This document shows, piece by piece, positions 1 to 6,892 of a stretch of 9,900 nt of DNA. Location of the stretch: positions 1 through 9,900 of the forward strand of contig VHAW01000061.1 of NCBI GenBank assembly GCA_016872225.1, given 5' to 3'. The translations under genes and the position numbers were made by a program. Positions within the stretch are counted from its first letter, which is position 1, and each line of letters starts with the position of its first letter. Origin of the DNA: Sphingomonadales bacterium (lineage in GTDB: Bacteria > Bacteroidota > Bacteroidia > UBA7662). The notes below the pieces were generated by a model, which worked only from the letters and a program-made list of their open reading frames with translations, did not search any database and was not told the DNA's origin.

Positions 1-1
1 T

Positions 2-106
2 TTCTACCTGGGGTTAGGATTTGCCCAGGTAGGCGAACTTTTTTATGAAGCTAACATCCCGCATTATCGCTGCATTTATCAAAGCCTTGTGGAGGAAGTA
101 TCTTGA
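2..106 (+). CDS. C-terminal fragment of an unidentified protein (5' end outside window)
   Basis: The reading frame beginning at base 2 is open for 34 codons and stops at TGA 104-106; the other two + frames hit stops within the first 50 bases. The visible tail reads YLGLGFAQVGELFYEANIPH and ends in SLVEEVS. It looks protein-like (hydrophobic start, then an amphipathic, acidic end), but I cannot assign it to a family from this much. It points the same way as comEC, 71 bases upstream of it, so it could belong to the same transcription unit. An ATG at 106 overlaps this stop, but that frame closes after eight codons and is not a gene. The call rests only on an open frame at the window edge, so it is tentative. 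Confidence 0.4.
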   Translation, partial: FYLGLGFAQVGELFYEANIPHYRCIYQSLVEEVS

Positions 107-157
107 TGAGCCTCCAACCCATCCTCCATTAAACGTTTGGAGGCGGCTCGTCGTGAG

Positions 158-174
158 GCAAGCACCGTGCTTGC
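158..174. promoter_or_regulatory. Perfect 17-bp dyad immediately upstream of comEC start
   Basis: The sequence GCAAGCACCGTGCTTGC is an exact inverted repeat of 8+8 bases around a single central C at 166. It ends 3 bases before the comEC ATG. As DNA it has the form of an operator for a dimeric regulator. As RNA it can form a 6-bp GC-rich stem with a 5-base loop covering the ribosome-binding region. No Shine-Dalgarno sequence is seen beside it. Its function is inferred from symmetry and position only. Confidence 0.4.
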
Positions 175-177
175 AGC

Positions 178-2490
178 ATGGAATTGGCACCATGGGGCGA
201 ATCGACTTTTAGGGCCATACGTTTGGGAGCCTCGGCCTGTTTGGGCATAGGCCTCGGTTTGTGGGGGTCATGGATACCCATAGGATGGAACCTCCTTCAT
301 AGCTTATCCCTCACTATCGCAGTCGTCATAGGCATGCTGATCAATGGGAGCGTCCACGGCATCGCATACCAAGTGCGAAACCTCCCAGGCATCTTATGCT
401 GGATAAGCCTAACAACAGGCCTTGGCTCACTCCAAGGGCCCGCGTTGCCCGAAGCTTCATCGATGTTTGCGAGTCCTGCCCCTTCGGGTCTTCTGGGATC
501 GGATTTGTTGCTTGTGCAAGTCTTCCGTCAAGACAGTCCAACACGGTACCGGGCGGTAATGTATCGTAGAATGGTTAATTCAATGCCTGACAGGAGGTGG
601 CATGCCTACTCCATGGGCAGTGAAATCCTCCTAAGCCTTCCATATTCTCCCCAACCCAGGGATGCAATGGAGAAATCTCTGCCGAAAGTAGGCGATCACC
701 TTCTCACAGAGGCCACTCATTTACGATCCATCATGGGTCCTAAAAATCCGGGGCAAGGGGACTTGCGGGATTATTATCAGAGCCAAGGGCTAGGTTTCGA
801 ATTGAATTTAAACCAAGGTGGAGCCTATCGGATTTTGAATCAGGATAAATACCGAATGAGCAGCGTGCGGTGGGACGATCAATCTTTCAAGGTGAGATTT
901 GGAAGATGGCAAAGCCATTGGTCGCATCGAATGGATCTAAACATCTCGGATTCGGTAGGACGAGCCTTGTCCAAAGCACTTTTGTTAGGATGGCGGGTGG
1001 ATCTCAGTCAAGAACTTCAAGATGGCTTTCGAAATTCAGGAACGGTACACCTGCTGGCTGTTTCAGGTATGCATGTGCTGTTCATCTACAAAATTCTGCA
1101 ATGGATTATGCGTGGCCTCTACCTCATCTTGGTAGCATTCCAGCGACAATCGGGACTAGTCCACAAGCCACCAAAATGGCTAATATTCATCGTGTTATCT
1201 TCACTTATCTTGGCTTATGCCCTCCTTACGGGGGGAGCACCATCAGCCATGAGGGCCGCCATGGTGGTAATTTGGATGGATTGGAGCGCGATGCTTTACG
1301 GAAATCGAAATGCCTCCAGCGCACTTTTGCTAATTGCCATTCTTCTCATCATCATCGAGCCATTTTCATGGAAAGATCCAGGATTTCAGTTGAGCTTTGG
1401 AGCCGTAGGAGGATTGTTATGGCTGTATGCACCCCTGTGGAAATTGGCGCGGATGGATCAAAGGGCCTTAGCGATTCGATACCCTGCTTCCCTGGTAGGG
1501 ATGAGCCTGGTCACCCAGGTGGTAACGGCGCCCCTATGCTGGTTTCATTTCGGACAATTCCCCAACTACTTCCTACTGGCAAATCTGGTGTTGGTGCCTT
1601 TGTCATCGCCACTTCTGATTTTGGCCATCGTATGGACCTTGGTGGGAAGTTCATTATTTGTCGGCAAGGTCTTGGCATGGTTCGGGGAATTTCTTTTTGG
1701 AATAGCCGCACAATGGACATCCACCATCGGGAACTGGCCTGAGGCGGTGAGTTATCATTGGGATTTCAATGGAAGTGATTTAGCCCTCAGCTTCACGATG
1801 TTGGGCATCCTCATGATGGGTCTGCATTGTGGTACCTCTTTCAGGAAATCCCATAAGCGACGAAAGATGTTTCACCAATTGGCGGTAATCCTTTGGTGCG
1901 GGTGGATGCTGGGCATTGCTCACCGAAATGTCCGGTGGTTTCAAGAGGGCATGACTCCGGAATGCGTTGTTTTTGGCTTGTCTTCGGGCAATTGCCTCGT
2001 GGTGAGGGATGGTTCGGGATTGCTTTGGTCAGGGGATCGTTCAGGATTGACAGATCGCAGACCCGTTCAATGGATACGTAGGAAATCCAGATTATCTGAT
2101 CACCCCATGGCTTTCACCGACACAGGCCCGTCCTGCAGGCTCCTGCAATGGAATATGTCTGTAACATTGATTGCCGGAGTGAAGGATACTTTCAAGCTCC
2201 GACCAACCCGCTCCGGTCCCTTACGATTATTGCACGCCTATGGGAACAAACACTTTCGGCTTAACCAAAAAGTGGATATCATTGTTTTAGGACCCCTTAC
2301 CCGAATGCAATGGCCGAAAAGCCAATCTCCCTCCCACTTGATTCTCACCGGGGGCCATAGCCAAGAGTACAGACGCTTTATAGCTTCACTGTGCCTACGG
2401 CAAGGGATTGTTTTCTGTGATTTGAACCATTCCATTCTACCCGATTACAAGGTAATTTCGCCCTATCCTCTCCCAAATTGGTCCTTATGA
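178..2490 (+). CDS. comEC: ComEC/Rec2-family DNA internalisation channel, short form without MBL domain
   Basis: This 770-residue polytopic membrane protein should carry single-stranded DNA across the inner membrane during natural transformation. Hydrophobic segments near residues 13-36, 40-60 and 70-85 form the N-terminal membrane part. A soluble, presumably periplasmic, region at about 86-255 carries the NPGQGDLRDYY motif (190-200), typical of the DUF4131/OB-like domain. The Competence domain follows with HLLAVSGMHV (291-300), GGAPSAMRAA (352-361) and PGFQLSFGAV (401-410), plus further membrane helices to about 585. The last 180 residues form a soluble tail. It has no HxHxDH metal-binding motif, so there is no catalytic metallo-beta-lactamase domain; this short form is familiar in Bacteroidota. 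The periplasmic region has no cysteines. ATG 178 is chosen because in-frame stops lie at 130 and 154 with no other ATG between. The 3' end overlaps the next gene by 4 bases. Confidence 0.93.
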   Translation: MELAPWGESTFRAIRLGASACLGIGLGLWGSWIPIGWNLLHSLSLTIAVVIGMLINGSVHGIAYQVRNLPGILCWISLTTGLGSLQGPALPEASSMFASPAPSGLLGSDLLLVQVFRQDSPTRYRAVMYRRMVNSMPDRRWHAYSMGSEILLSLPYSPQPRDAMEKSLPKVGDHLLTEATHLRSIMGPKNPGQGDLRDYYQSQGLGFELNLNQGGAYRILNQDKYRMSSVRWDDQSFKVRFGRWQSHWSHRMDLNISDSVGRALSKALLLGWRVDLSQELQDGFRNSGTVHLLAVSGMHVLFIYKILQWIMRGLYLILVAFQRQSGLVHKPPKWLIFIVLSSLILAYALLTGGAPSAMRAAMVVIWMDWSAMLYGNRNASSALLLIAILLIIIEPFSWKDPGFQLSFGAVGGLLWLYAPLWKLARMDQRALAIRYPASLVGMSLVTQVVTAPLCWFHFGQFPNYFLLANLVLVPLSSPLLILAIVWTLVGSSLFVGKVLAWFGEFLFGIAAQWTSTIGNWPEAVSYHWDFNGSDLALSFTMLGILMMGLHCGTSFRKSHKRRKMFHQLAVILWCGWMLGIAHRNVRWFQEGMTPECVVFGLSSGNCLVVRDGSGLLWSGDRSGLTDRRPVQWIRRKSRLSDHPMAFTDTGPSCRLLQWNMSVTLIAGVKDTFKLRPTRSGPLRLLHAYGNKHFRLNQKVDIIVLGPLTRMQWPKSQSPSHLILTGGHSQEYRRFIASLCLRQGIVFCDLNHSILPDYKVISPYPLPNWSL

Positions 2491-3248
2491 TAGCCTACCG
2501 CTTGGAAAATCGGGTCGCCAGAATTACCCTGAAACGGCCAGACAAAAAAAACGCTTTGAGCCCAGCCATGGTCGATGCGTTGTTATCGGCGGCGACGCAG
2601 GCCATGAACGATGACCAGGTGAGGGCCATTGTCTTGGACGCCGAGGGGGATGTGTTCAGTGCAGGTGCCGATTTGGAAGCCCTTCAGACCATGCAAACTT
2701 GGAACAAAGACGAACAGAAACAAGATTCCCTTAAGCTTGCTGGGCTATACCGCCTCCTATATGCCGGGCCCAAGCCCGTCATTGCGCTGGTGCAAGGAAA
2801 TGCCTTGGCAGGAGGGTGCGGGCTTGTTTCGGTATGCGACTGGGTTTTTGCGGTTCCTTCGGCACAATTTGCCTACACGGAGGTCGCCATCGGCTTTGTG
2901 CCGGCCATGGTCTCGGTATTTTTGTGCCGCAAAATGGGAGAAGGCTTTGCGAGGCCGCTTTTGTTGAACTCTGCCCGCATAAGTGCGGAGGAAGCCCTGC
3001 ACAGTGGGCTCATTTATAGGATTGTAGATTCTGATGGGCTTGAGCGTACTGCACTTGAATTTGTTCAACATTTGATTGCTCGAAACAGCGGTAACTCAAT
3101 TGCCTTAATCAAAGGCCTTCTGGCGAGAAATGCTGGACTGGACCAGGCCATGGCCAATGCGATTGAAACCAATGTCGAAGCTCGCCAAAGCGAAGCCTGT
3201 AAGAGCGGGGTCTCTGCTTTTTTGCGCAAAGAAAAGCTTAGTTGGTAA
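2487..3248 (+). CDS. Enoyl-CoA hydratase/isomerase family protein, methylglutaconyl-CoA hydratase-like
   Basis: This 253-residue crotonase-fold protein probably acts on an enoyl-CoA thioester in the cytoplasm. The conserved N-terminal RPDKKNALS (17-25), the oxyanion-hole segment FSAGADLEAL (57-66) and the second oxyanion loop ALAGGCG (106-112) are all present. By spacing against rat mitochondrial hydratase, Glu132 in YTEVAIGF matches the catalytic Glu164. The position of the other catalytic Glu (Glu144) is Gly112. The stretch TEVAIGFVPAMVSVFL and later MGEGFARPLLL resemble LiuC-type methylglutaconyl-CoA hydratases of leucine breakdown, which as I recall also have Gly here; isomerase activity remains possible. 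ATG 2487 is preferred over an in-frame TTG at 2478 because it forms an ATGA overlap with the comEC stop and starts directly at the family's usual N-terminus. Family confidence is high, substrate confidence low. No metabolic partners are adjacent. Confidence 0.92.
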   Translation: MIAYRLENRVARITLKRPDKKNALSPAMVDALLSAATQAMNDDQVRAIVLDAEGDVFSAGADLEALQTMQTWNKDEQKQDSLKLAGLYRLLYAGPKPVIALVQGNALAGGCGLVSVCDWVFAVPSAQFAYTEVAIGFVPAMVSVFLCRKMGEGFARPLLLNSARISAEEALHSGLIYRIVDSDGLERTALEFVQHLIARNSGNSIALIKGLLARNAGLDQAMANAIETNVEARQSEACKSGVSAFLRKEKLSW

Positions 3249-3323
3249 ATCTGTTGGTAGGTAAGTCTTGACTCTCATCAGGGTTTTGTAAGTCGCCTTG
3301 ATAAGGTCTAAAATGACCTCGAA

Positions 3324-3343
3324 AAGGCCCATTGGAGGGCTTT
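3324..3343 (+). terminator. Weak terminator-like hairpin after the hydratase gene
   Basis: AAGGCCC (3324-3330) pairs with GGGCTTT (3337-3343) through one G-U pair, leaving a 6-base loop. The stem is preceded by A residues, but only three T residues follow, and these are part of the stem, so it is not a canonical intrinsic terminator. It lies 76 bases after the hydratase stop and just before the putative suf promoter, which is where a transcript boundary would be expected. Confidence 0.3.
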
Positions 3344-3348
3344 GAAGC

Positions 3349-3356
3349 TATCTTTG
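3349..3356 (+). promoter_or_regulatory. Candidate Bacteroidota -7 promoter element for the suf cluster
   Basis: TATCTTTG matches all six fixed positions of the Bacteroidota housekeeping -7 consensus TAnnTTTG. Transcription would begin about 7 bases downstream and leave a leader of roughly 65-70 bases before the sufB ATG at 3431. No TTG sits at the usual distance for a -33 element; the nearest, at 3332-3334, leaves a spacer of only 14 bases. The candidate rests on the exact -7 match and its position in the only sizeable non-coding gap before sufB. Confidence 0.38.
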
Positions 3357-3380
3357 AGATCGCTTTGCCGCGCCCCCAAG

Positions 3381-3395
3381 GAGCGACATTCGCTC
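3381..3395. promoter_or_regulatory. Perfect 15-bp dyad in the sufB leader (candidate operator)
   Basis: GAGCGACATTCGCTC consists of GAGCGA and TCGCTC separated by CAT, a perfect 6+6 inverted repeat. It lies about 25 bases downstream of the TATCTTTG element and 35 bases before the sufB ATG, so a bound regulator could block early transcription. suf operons are commonly controlled by iron-sulfur or iron-sensing regulators (IscR/SufR/Fur types), but I do not recognise a known consensus here. A short RNA hairpin with a tight 3-base loop is the alternative. Confidence 0.35.
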
Positions 3396-3430
3396 AAAAA
3401 ACGAATTTCCCCCAATATTGTTCTTCCATC

Positions 3431-4918
3431 ATGAGTGAAGACCCAACCGTACCGCTTCCCGAAATGAACGACAACTCCGAAGAAGATGTCCTTTTGAACA
3501 GATGGGCGGAGCAAGATTACGAGTTTGGCTTTGTCAGCAATATCGACCAAGAAATTGTGCCCAAGGGCCTCAACGAAGAGGTCATCCGTTGGATTAGTGC
3601 CCGCAAAGAAGAACCACTATGGCTCCTGGATTGGCGACTTAAAGCATACCGGCATTGGCTCAATATGACTACCCCGCAATGGGCCCACCTGGAGATTCCT
3701 GCGATTGATTTCCAAAACATCTCGTATTATGCCGCCCCCAAAGCTGCGACCAAGCTCAATTCCCTAGACGAACTCGACCCTGAAATCAAATCGACCTACG
3801 ATAAGCTCGGGATCCCCTTGGAAGAACAACTTATCCTTGCCGGAGTTGCTGTCGACGCCGTATTGGATTCCGTTTCTGTTGTTACAACATACAAAGAAAA
3901 ACTTGCCGAAAAAGGCATCATCTTCTGCTCCTTTTCGGAAGCGGTTCGCGAACACCCTGAATTGGTAAAAAACCATCTCGGGAAGGTAGTTCCTTATACC
4001 GACAATTATTACGCGGCCCTCAATTCTGCGGTATTCTCGGATGGGTCCTTTGTGTACATCCCCAAAGGCGTTCGTTGCCCCATGGAACTCAGCACCTATT
4101 TCAGAATCAATGCTGCGGGCACCGGGCAATTCGAACGCACCCTTATCGTGGCCGATGATGAAGCCTATGTTTCGTATTTGGAGGGTTGCACCGCCCCCAA
4201 GCGGGACGAAAACCAACTTCATGCTGCGGTTGTCGAACTGGTCGCCCTAAATCGTTCGGAAATCCGTTATGCCACCGTTCAAAATTGGTACCCTGGGGAT
4301 GCCAACGGGATTGGTGGCATTTACAATTTTGTCACCAAAAGAGGGCTATGCCAAGGGATTTCTTCCAAGATTTCCTGGACCCAAGTTGAAACCGGTTCCG
4401 CCATCACGTGGAAATATCCGTCGGTGGTCCTTCAAGGAGATTGCAGCACCGGTGAATTTTATTCCGTGGCCCTTGCGGCAAGAGCACAGCAGGCGGATAC
4501 CGGTACCAAAATGATTCATATCGGCAAGGACACCACCAGTCGGATTGTGAGCAAAGGCATCAGCGCAGGAAGAGGTCAAAACGCATACCGCGGTTTGGTC
4601 AAAGTCCGCGAATCTGCCACCAACGTCCGCAATTATTCCCAATGTGATTCCCTTCTGATGGGAGATCGTTGCGGTGCCCATACCTACCCATATTTTGAAA
4701 TCAATAGTCCGGACGCTCAGGTGGAACATGAGGCCACCACCTCCAAAATTGAGGAAGATCTCCTCTATTACTGTCAACAACGAGGACTCTCTACTGAAGA
4801 AGCTATTGCATTGATTGTTAATGGTTATGCCAAAGAAGTCCTAGACAAATTGCCCATGGAATTCGCAGTGGAAGCACGTAAACTCCTCGCTATTTCCCTT
4901 GAGGGCAGTGTGGGTTAA
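3431..4918 (+). CDS. sufB: Fe-S cluster scaffold subunit SufB
   Basis: SufB is the scaffold subunit of the cytoplasmic SufBC2D complex on which [Fe-S] clusters are assembled. The 495 residues cover the full family length. The N-terminal FGFVSNIDQEIVPKGLNEEV (residues 32-51) and WLLDWRLKAYRHW (64-76) are characteristic. The beta-helix core runs to about 400 and includes FVYIPKGVRCPMELSTYFRI. Cys405 in NYSQCDSLL (402-409) corresponds to the sulfur-accepting Cys405 of E. coli SufB. VEHEATTSKIEEDLLYYCQQ (431-450) matches the conserved C-terminal segment at the SufD interface, including Glu434. The end, EFAVEARKLLAISLEGSVG, is nearly invariant in the family. ATG 3431 is chosen; the frame is open upstream to a TTG at 3332, but those residues are not family-like. 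ATG 3464 is a less likely alternative. No clear Shine-Dalgarno sequence precedes the start. A 42-base gap separates it from sufC. Confidence 0.97.
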   Translation: MSEDPTVPLPEMNDNSEEDVLLNRWAEQDYEFGFVSNIDQEIVPKGLNEEVIRWISARKEEPLWLLDWRLKAYRHWLNMTTPQWAHLEIPAIDFQNISYYAAPKAATKLNSLDELDPEIKSTYDKLGIPLEEQLILAGVAVDAVLDSVSVVTTYKEKLAEKGIIFCSFSEAVREHPELVKNHLGKVVPYTDNYYAALNSAVFSDGSFVYIPKGVRCPMELSTYFRINAAGTGQFERTLIVADDEAYVSYLEGCTAPKRDENQLHAAVVELVALNRSEIRYATVQNWYPGDANGIGGIYNFVTKRGLCQGISSKISWTQVETGSAITWKYPSVVLQGDCSTGEFYSVALAARAQQADTGTKMIHIGKDTTSRIVSKGISAGRGQNAYRGLVKVRESATNVRNYSQCDSLLMGDRCGAHTYPYFEINSPDAQVEHEATTSKIEEDLLYYCQQRGLSTEEAIALIVNGYAKEVLDKLPMEFAVEARKLLAISLEGSVG

Positions 4919-4960
4919 TTCCTTGCCGTCTGCCACTATGAATGTTATCTTGAAAGTCTT

Positions 4961-5707
4961 ATGTTAGAAATCACCGATTTACATGCTTCCGTGGATGACA
5001 AAGCCATCCTCAAAGGCTTGAACCTTCAAATCCGTCCCGGAGAAGTTCATGCCATCATGGGGCCCAATGGTTCAGGGAAATCCACCCTCTCGCATGTCTT
5101 AGCGGGCAGACCTGGTTATGAAGTTAGGGGGTCTATTCAATTCAATAAGCGGAATCTATTGGACTTGGTGCCCGAAGAACGAGCTTGGGCAGGGCTCTTT
5201 CTCGCTTTCCAATATCCGGTGGAAATTCCTGGTGTGAGCAACGCCAATTTCATGCGGTCAGCGTTGAACCAAGTTCGGTGCCAACGCGGTTTACCTGTCC
5301 TTGAAGCCAGTGATTTTTTGAAACTTATCCGTGAAAAGGCAGCATTGGTGCAACTTGATCCCTCCTTTCTGTCAAGGCCCGTGAATATGGGCTTCTCAGG
5401 CGGGGAAAAGAAAAGGAATGAAATTTTTCAAATGGCCATGTTAGATCCCAAATTGGCCATTCTGGACGAGACGGATTCTGGACTCGACATTGACGCTTTG
5501 CGCATTGTGGCCGAAGGAGTTACCAAACTCCGCAGAGAGGACAATAGCTTCTTGGTTATTACCCACTACCAACGTTTGTTGGATCATTTGAAACCGGATA
5601 TTGTTCATGTCTTGATAGACGGAAAGATCATGCGCACCGGTGACTATACCCTTGCTCTTGAATTGGAAGAAAAAGGTTACGATTGGCTCAAAGCGGAAAC
5701 GGTATGA
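4961..5707 (+). CDS. sufC: Fe-S cluster assembly ATPase SufC
   Basis: SufC is a cytoplasmic ABC-type ATPase that binds SufB and SufD and drives the conformational change needed for cluster assembly; it is not a transporter component. All ABC motifs are visible in 248 residues: Walker A GPNGSGKST (34-42), Q-loop FQYPVEIPG (83-91), signature FSGGEKKRNE (145-154), Walker B LAILDE (165-170) followed by the D-loop SGLD, and the H-loop in VITHYQRLL (199-207). The Walker B glutamate Glu170 and H-loop His202 are intact, so the ATPase should be active. The signature region and HVLIDGKI match SufC rather than other ABC proteins. The stop codon overlaps the sufD ATG by 4 bases, which fits tightly coupled production of two partner subunits. 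Confidence 0.97.
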   Translation: MLEITDLHASVDDKAILKGLNLQIRPGEVHAIMGPNGSGKSTLSHVLAGRPGYEVRGSIQFNKRNLLDLVPEERAWAGLFLAFQYPVEIPGVSNANFMRSALNQVRCQRGLPVLEASDFLKLIREKAALVQLDPSFLSRPVNMGFSGGEKKRNEIFQMAMLDPKLAILDETDSGLDIDALRIVAEGVTKLRREDNSFLVITHYQRLLDHLKPDIVHVLIDGKIMRTGDYTLALELEEKGYDWLKAETV

Positions 5708-6891
5708 TCCCAAGCACTATCCCCGATACTCCCCCAACGGCGAATTGGCCAACGAGCCAAATTGAAGCCTGGAAATACACCGATCTACGGCATTTGGCGG
5801 AAGGATTGCTATGGAATCCAGGGAATGAATCCCTTCAGCCTTGGTTCATTCGTCCTCACGAAATGCTTGCCTATTTCTCTGGGTCAGGTAGCCCTAAAAA
5901 GGCCGTAACAGGATCCGATGCATTCACCAGCATCATTCATTCCGGTACACAAGGAGGTTGGCAGCTCCATATTCCGGCCGGGCTTTCATCCAATACACCC
6001 CTTCGTGTGGTTTACACTCCGGTTTCACCATCAGGATGGTCTGCTTTTAACCATCATCTATACGTGGAACAAGGTGCTCATTTGACCCTCATCGAAGAAA
6101 ATGAGGAAGAAGAGCCTCTTGCTACCGAACCCATGTTTGACCAATCGCAGGATGCCAAATCCATCCCTCTTTGTACAATGACCATGCATCACCTGCAAGT
6201 GCACCTGGAACGCGGAGCTGAACTTAAATTGATTCGCATTTTTCGTTGCCCCAAATCGAAGGCCTTTGTCCATCAGGTAGATACCCATCAGGAAGAGGGA
6301 AGCAAACTCGAAGTTCAAACAGTGGCCATGGGATCCGGTATTATTCGCAACAATGTCCACATTCAACAACGCGGCAACCACTGTTCCAGTGGTTTGCTCG
6401 GGCTAAGTGTAGCCTTCGGCGGTGGGCATATCGACCAATACAGCAGAATTCAGCATCATTCCTTGGAAGGCAACAGCCACCAACATTACAAAGCCATTGC
6501 CGCAATCAATTCAACGACCATTTTTAACGGAGTTTTGAGAGTCGAACCTCAAGCGCAACAAACCAATGCCTATCAACGCAGCAGCAATCTGATGTTGGAT
6601 CCTGCGGCCCATCGCATAGGCCACAAGTCAAAGGGATTCATGCGGCCCGGCAAAGTCAACGCCAAGCCTGAATTGCAAATCTTTGCCGATAATGTAAAGT
6701 GCTCCCACGGTGCGACCGTGGGCAAACTCAATACCGATTCCATTTTCTACCTTCAAAGCCGTGGACTCTCTTTCGAAGAGGCTCAAAGGATACTCACCCT
6801 GGCCTTCGCCATGGAAATCATCGACCAATTGGAGGATGAAAGCCTGCGCTCCGAGGTGATCAAGCAATTGGATCTGCTTCAATGGCATTGA
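5704..6891 (+). CDS. sufD: Fe-S cluster assembly protein SufD
   Basis: SufD is the SufB paralogue that completes the SufBC2D scaffold and helps iron entry. The 395-residue protein is somewhat shorter than E. coli SufD (about 420). It has the N-terminal EAWKYTDLRHL (21-31) typical of SufD, a beta-helix middle, and the signature KPELQIFADNVKCSHGATVG (321-340). His335 there corresponds to the E. coli interface residue His360. The C-terminal helices (FYLQSRGLSFEEAQRILTLA, 348-367) are normal. An acidic run EENEEEEP occupies 131-138. About 14 extra residues, HRIGHKSKGFMRPG (303-316), sit just before the signature, where SufD proteins normally pass straight from the NLLLS-like strand to the TKPQLEI-like strand. 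ATG 5704 is chosen over the in-frame TTG 5683 because it makes the ATGA overlap with sufC. It ends one base before sufS. Confidence 0.95.
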   Translation: MIPSTIPDTPPTANWPTSQIEAWKYTDLRHLAEGLLWNPGNESLQPWFIRPHEMLAYFSGSGSPKKAVTGSDAFTSIIHSGTQGGWQLHIPAGLSSNTPLRVVYTPVSPSGWSAFNHHLYVEQGAHLTLIEENEEEEPLATEPMFDQSQDAKSIPLCTMTMHHLQVHLERGAELKLIRIFRCPKSKAFVHQVDTHQEEGSKLEVQTVAMGSGIIRNNVHIQQRGNHCSSGLLGLSVAFGGGHIDQYSRIQHHSLEGNSHQHYKAIAAINSTTIFNGVLRVEPQAQQTNAYQRSSNLMLDPAAHRIGHKSKGFMRPGKVNAKPELQIFADNVKCSHGATVGKLNTDSIFYLQSRGLSFEEAQRILTLAFAMEIIDQLEDESLRSEVIKQLDLLQWH

Positions 6892-6892
6892 C

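Noticed and set aside
106..132. ATG overlapping the upstream stop (TGATG) as the start of a small gene
   Set aside because: The frame ends after eight codons, and nothing suggests a leader peptide.
111..143. CCTCCAA (111-117) and TTGGAGG (137-143) inverted repeat, with a second CCTCCA copy at 123-128
   Set aside because: The arms are short, the loop is long, and no T run follows, so I do not call it a terminator. It may be coincidental, though it lies between the upstream fragment and comEC.
870..1742. A 290-codon + strand open frame lying inside comEC in another frame
   Set aside because: It is long for a chance frame, but its product is rich in Gly, Arg and Ser with no domain-like pattern, while the comEC frame carries conserved motifs throughout the same bases.
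2544..2551. Run of eight A early in the hydratase gene, considered as a slippage or programmed frameshift site
   Set aside because: It simply encodes the conserved DKKNA segment of the crotonase family, and the frame continues normally to a full-length protein.
3332..3430. N-terminal extension of sufB from a TTG start
   Set aside because: The extra residues do not resemble SufB, they would overlap the candidate promoter and dyad, and ATG 3431 already gives the full family length.
3764..4222. A 152-codon - strand open frame inside sufB
   Set aside because: It is the antisense shadow of strongly conserved SufB sequence, has no recognisable motif and no promoter evidence.
4346..4780. A 144-codon - strand open frame inside sufB
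   Set aside because: It is an antisense shadow; the + strand here encodes conserved SufB core sequence including the region around Cys405.
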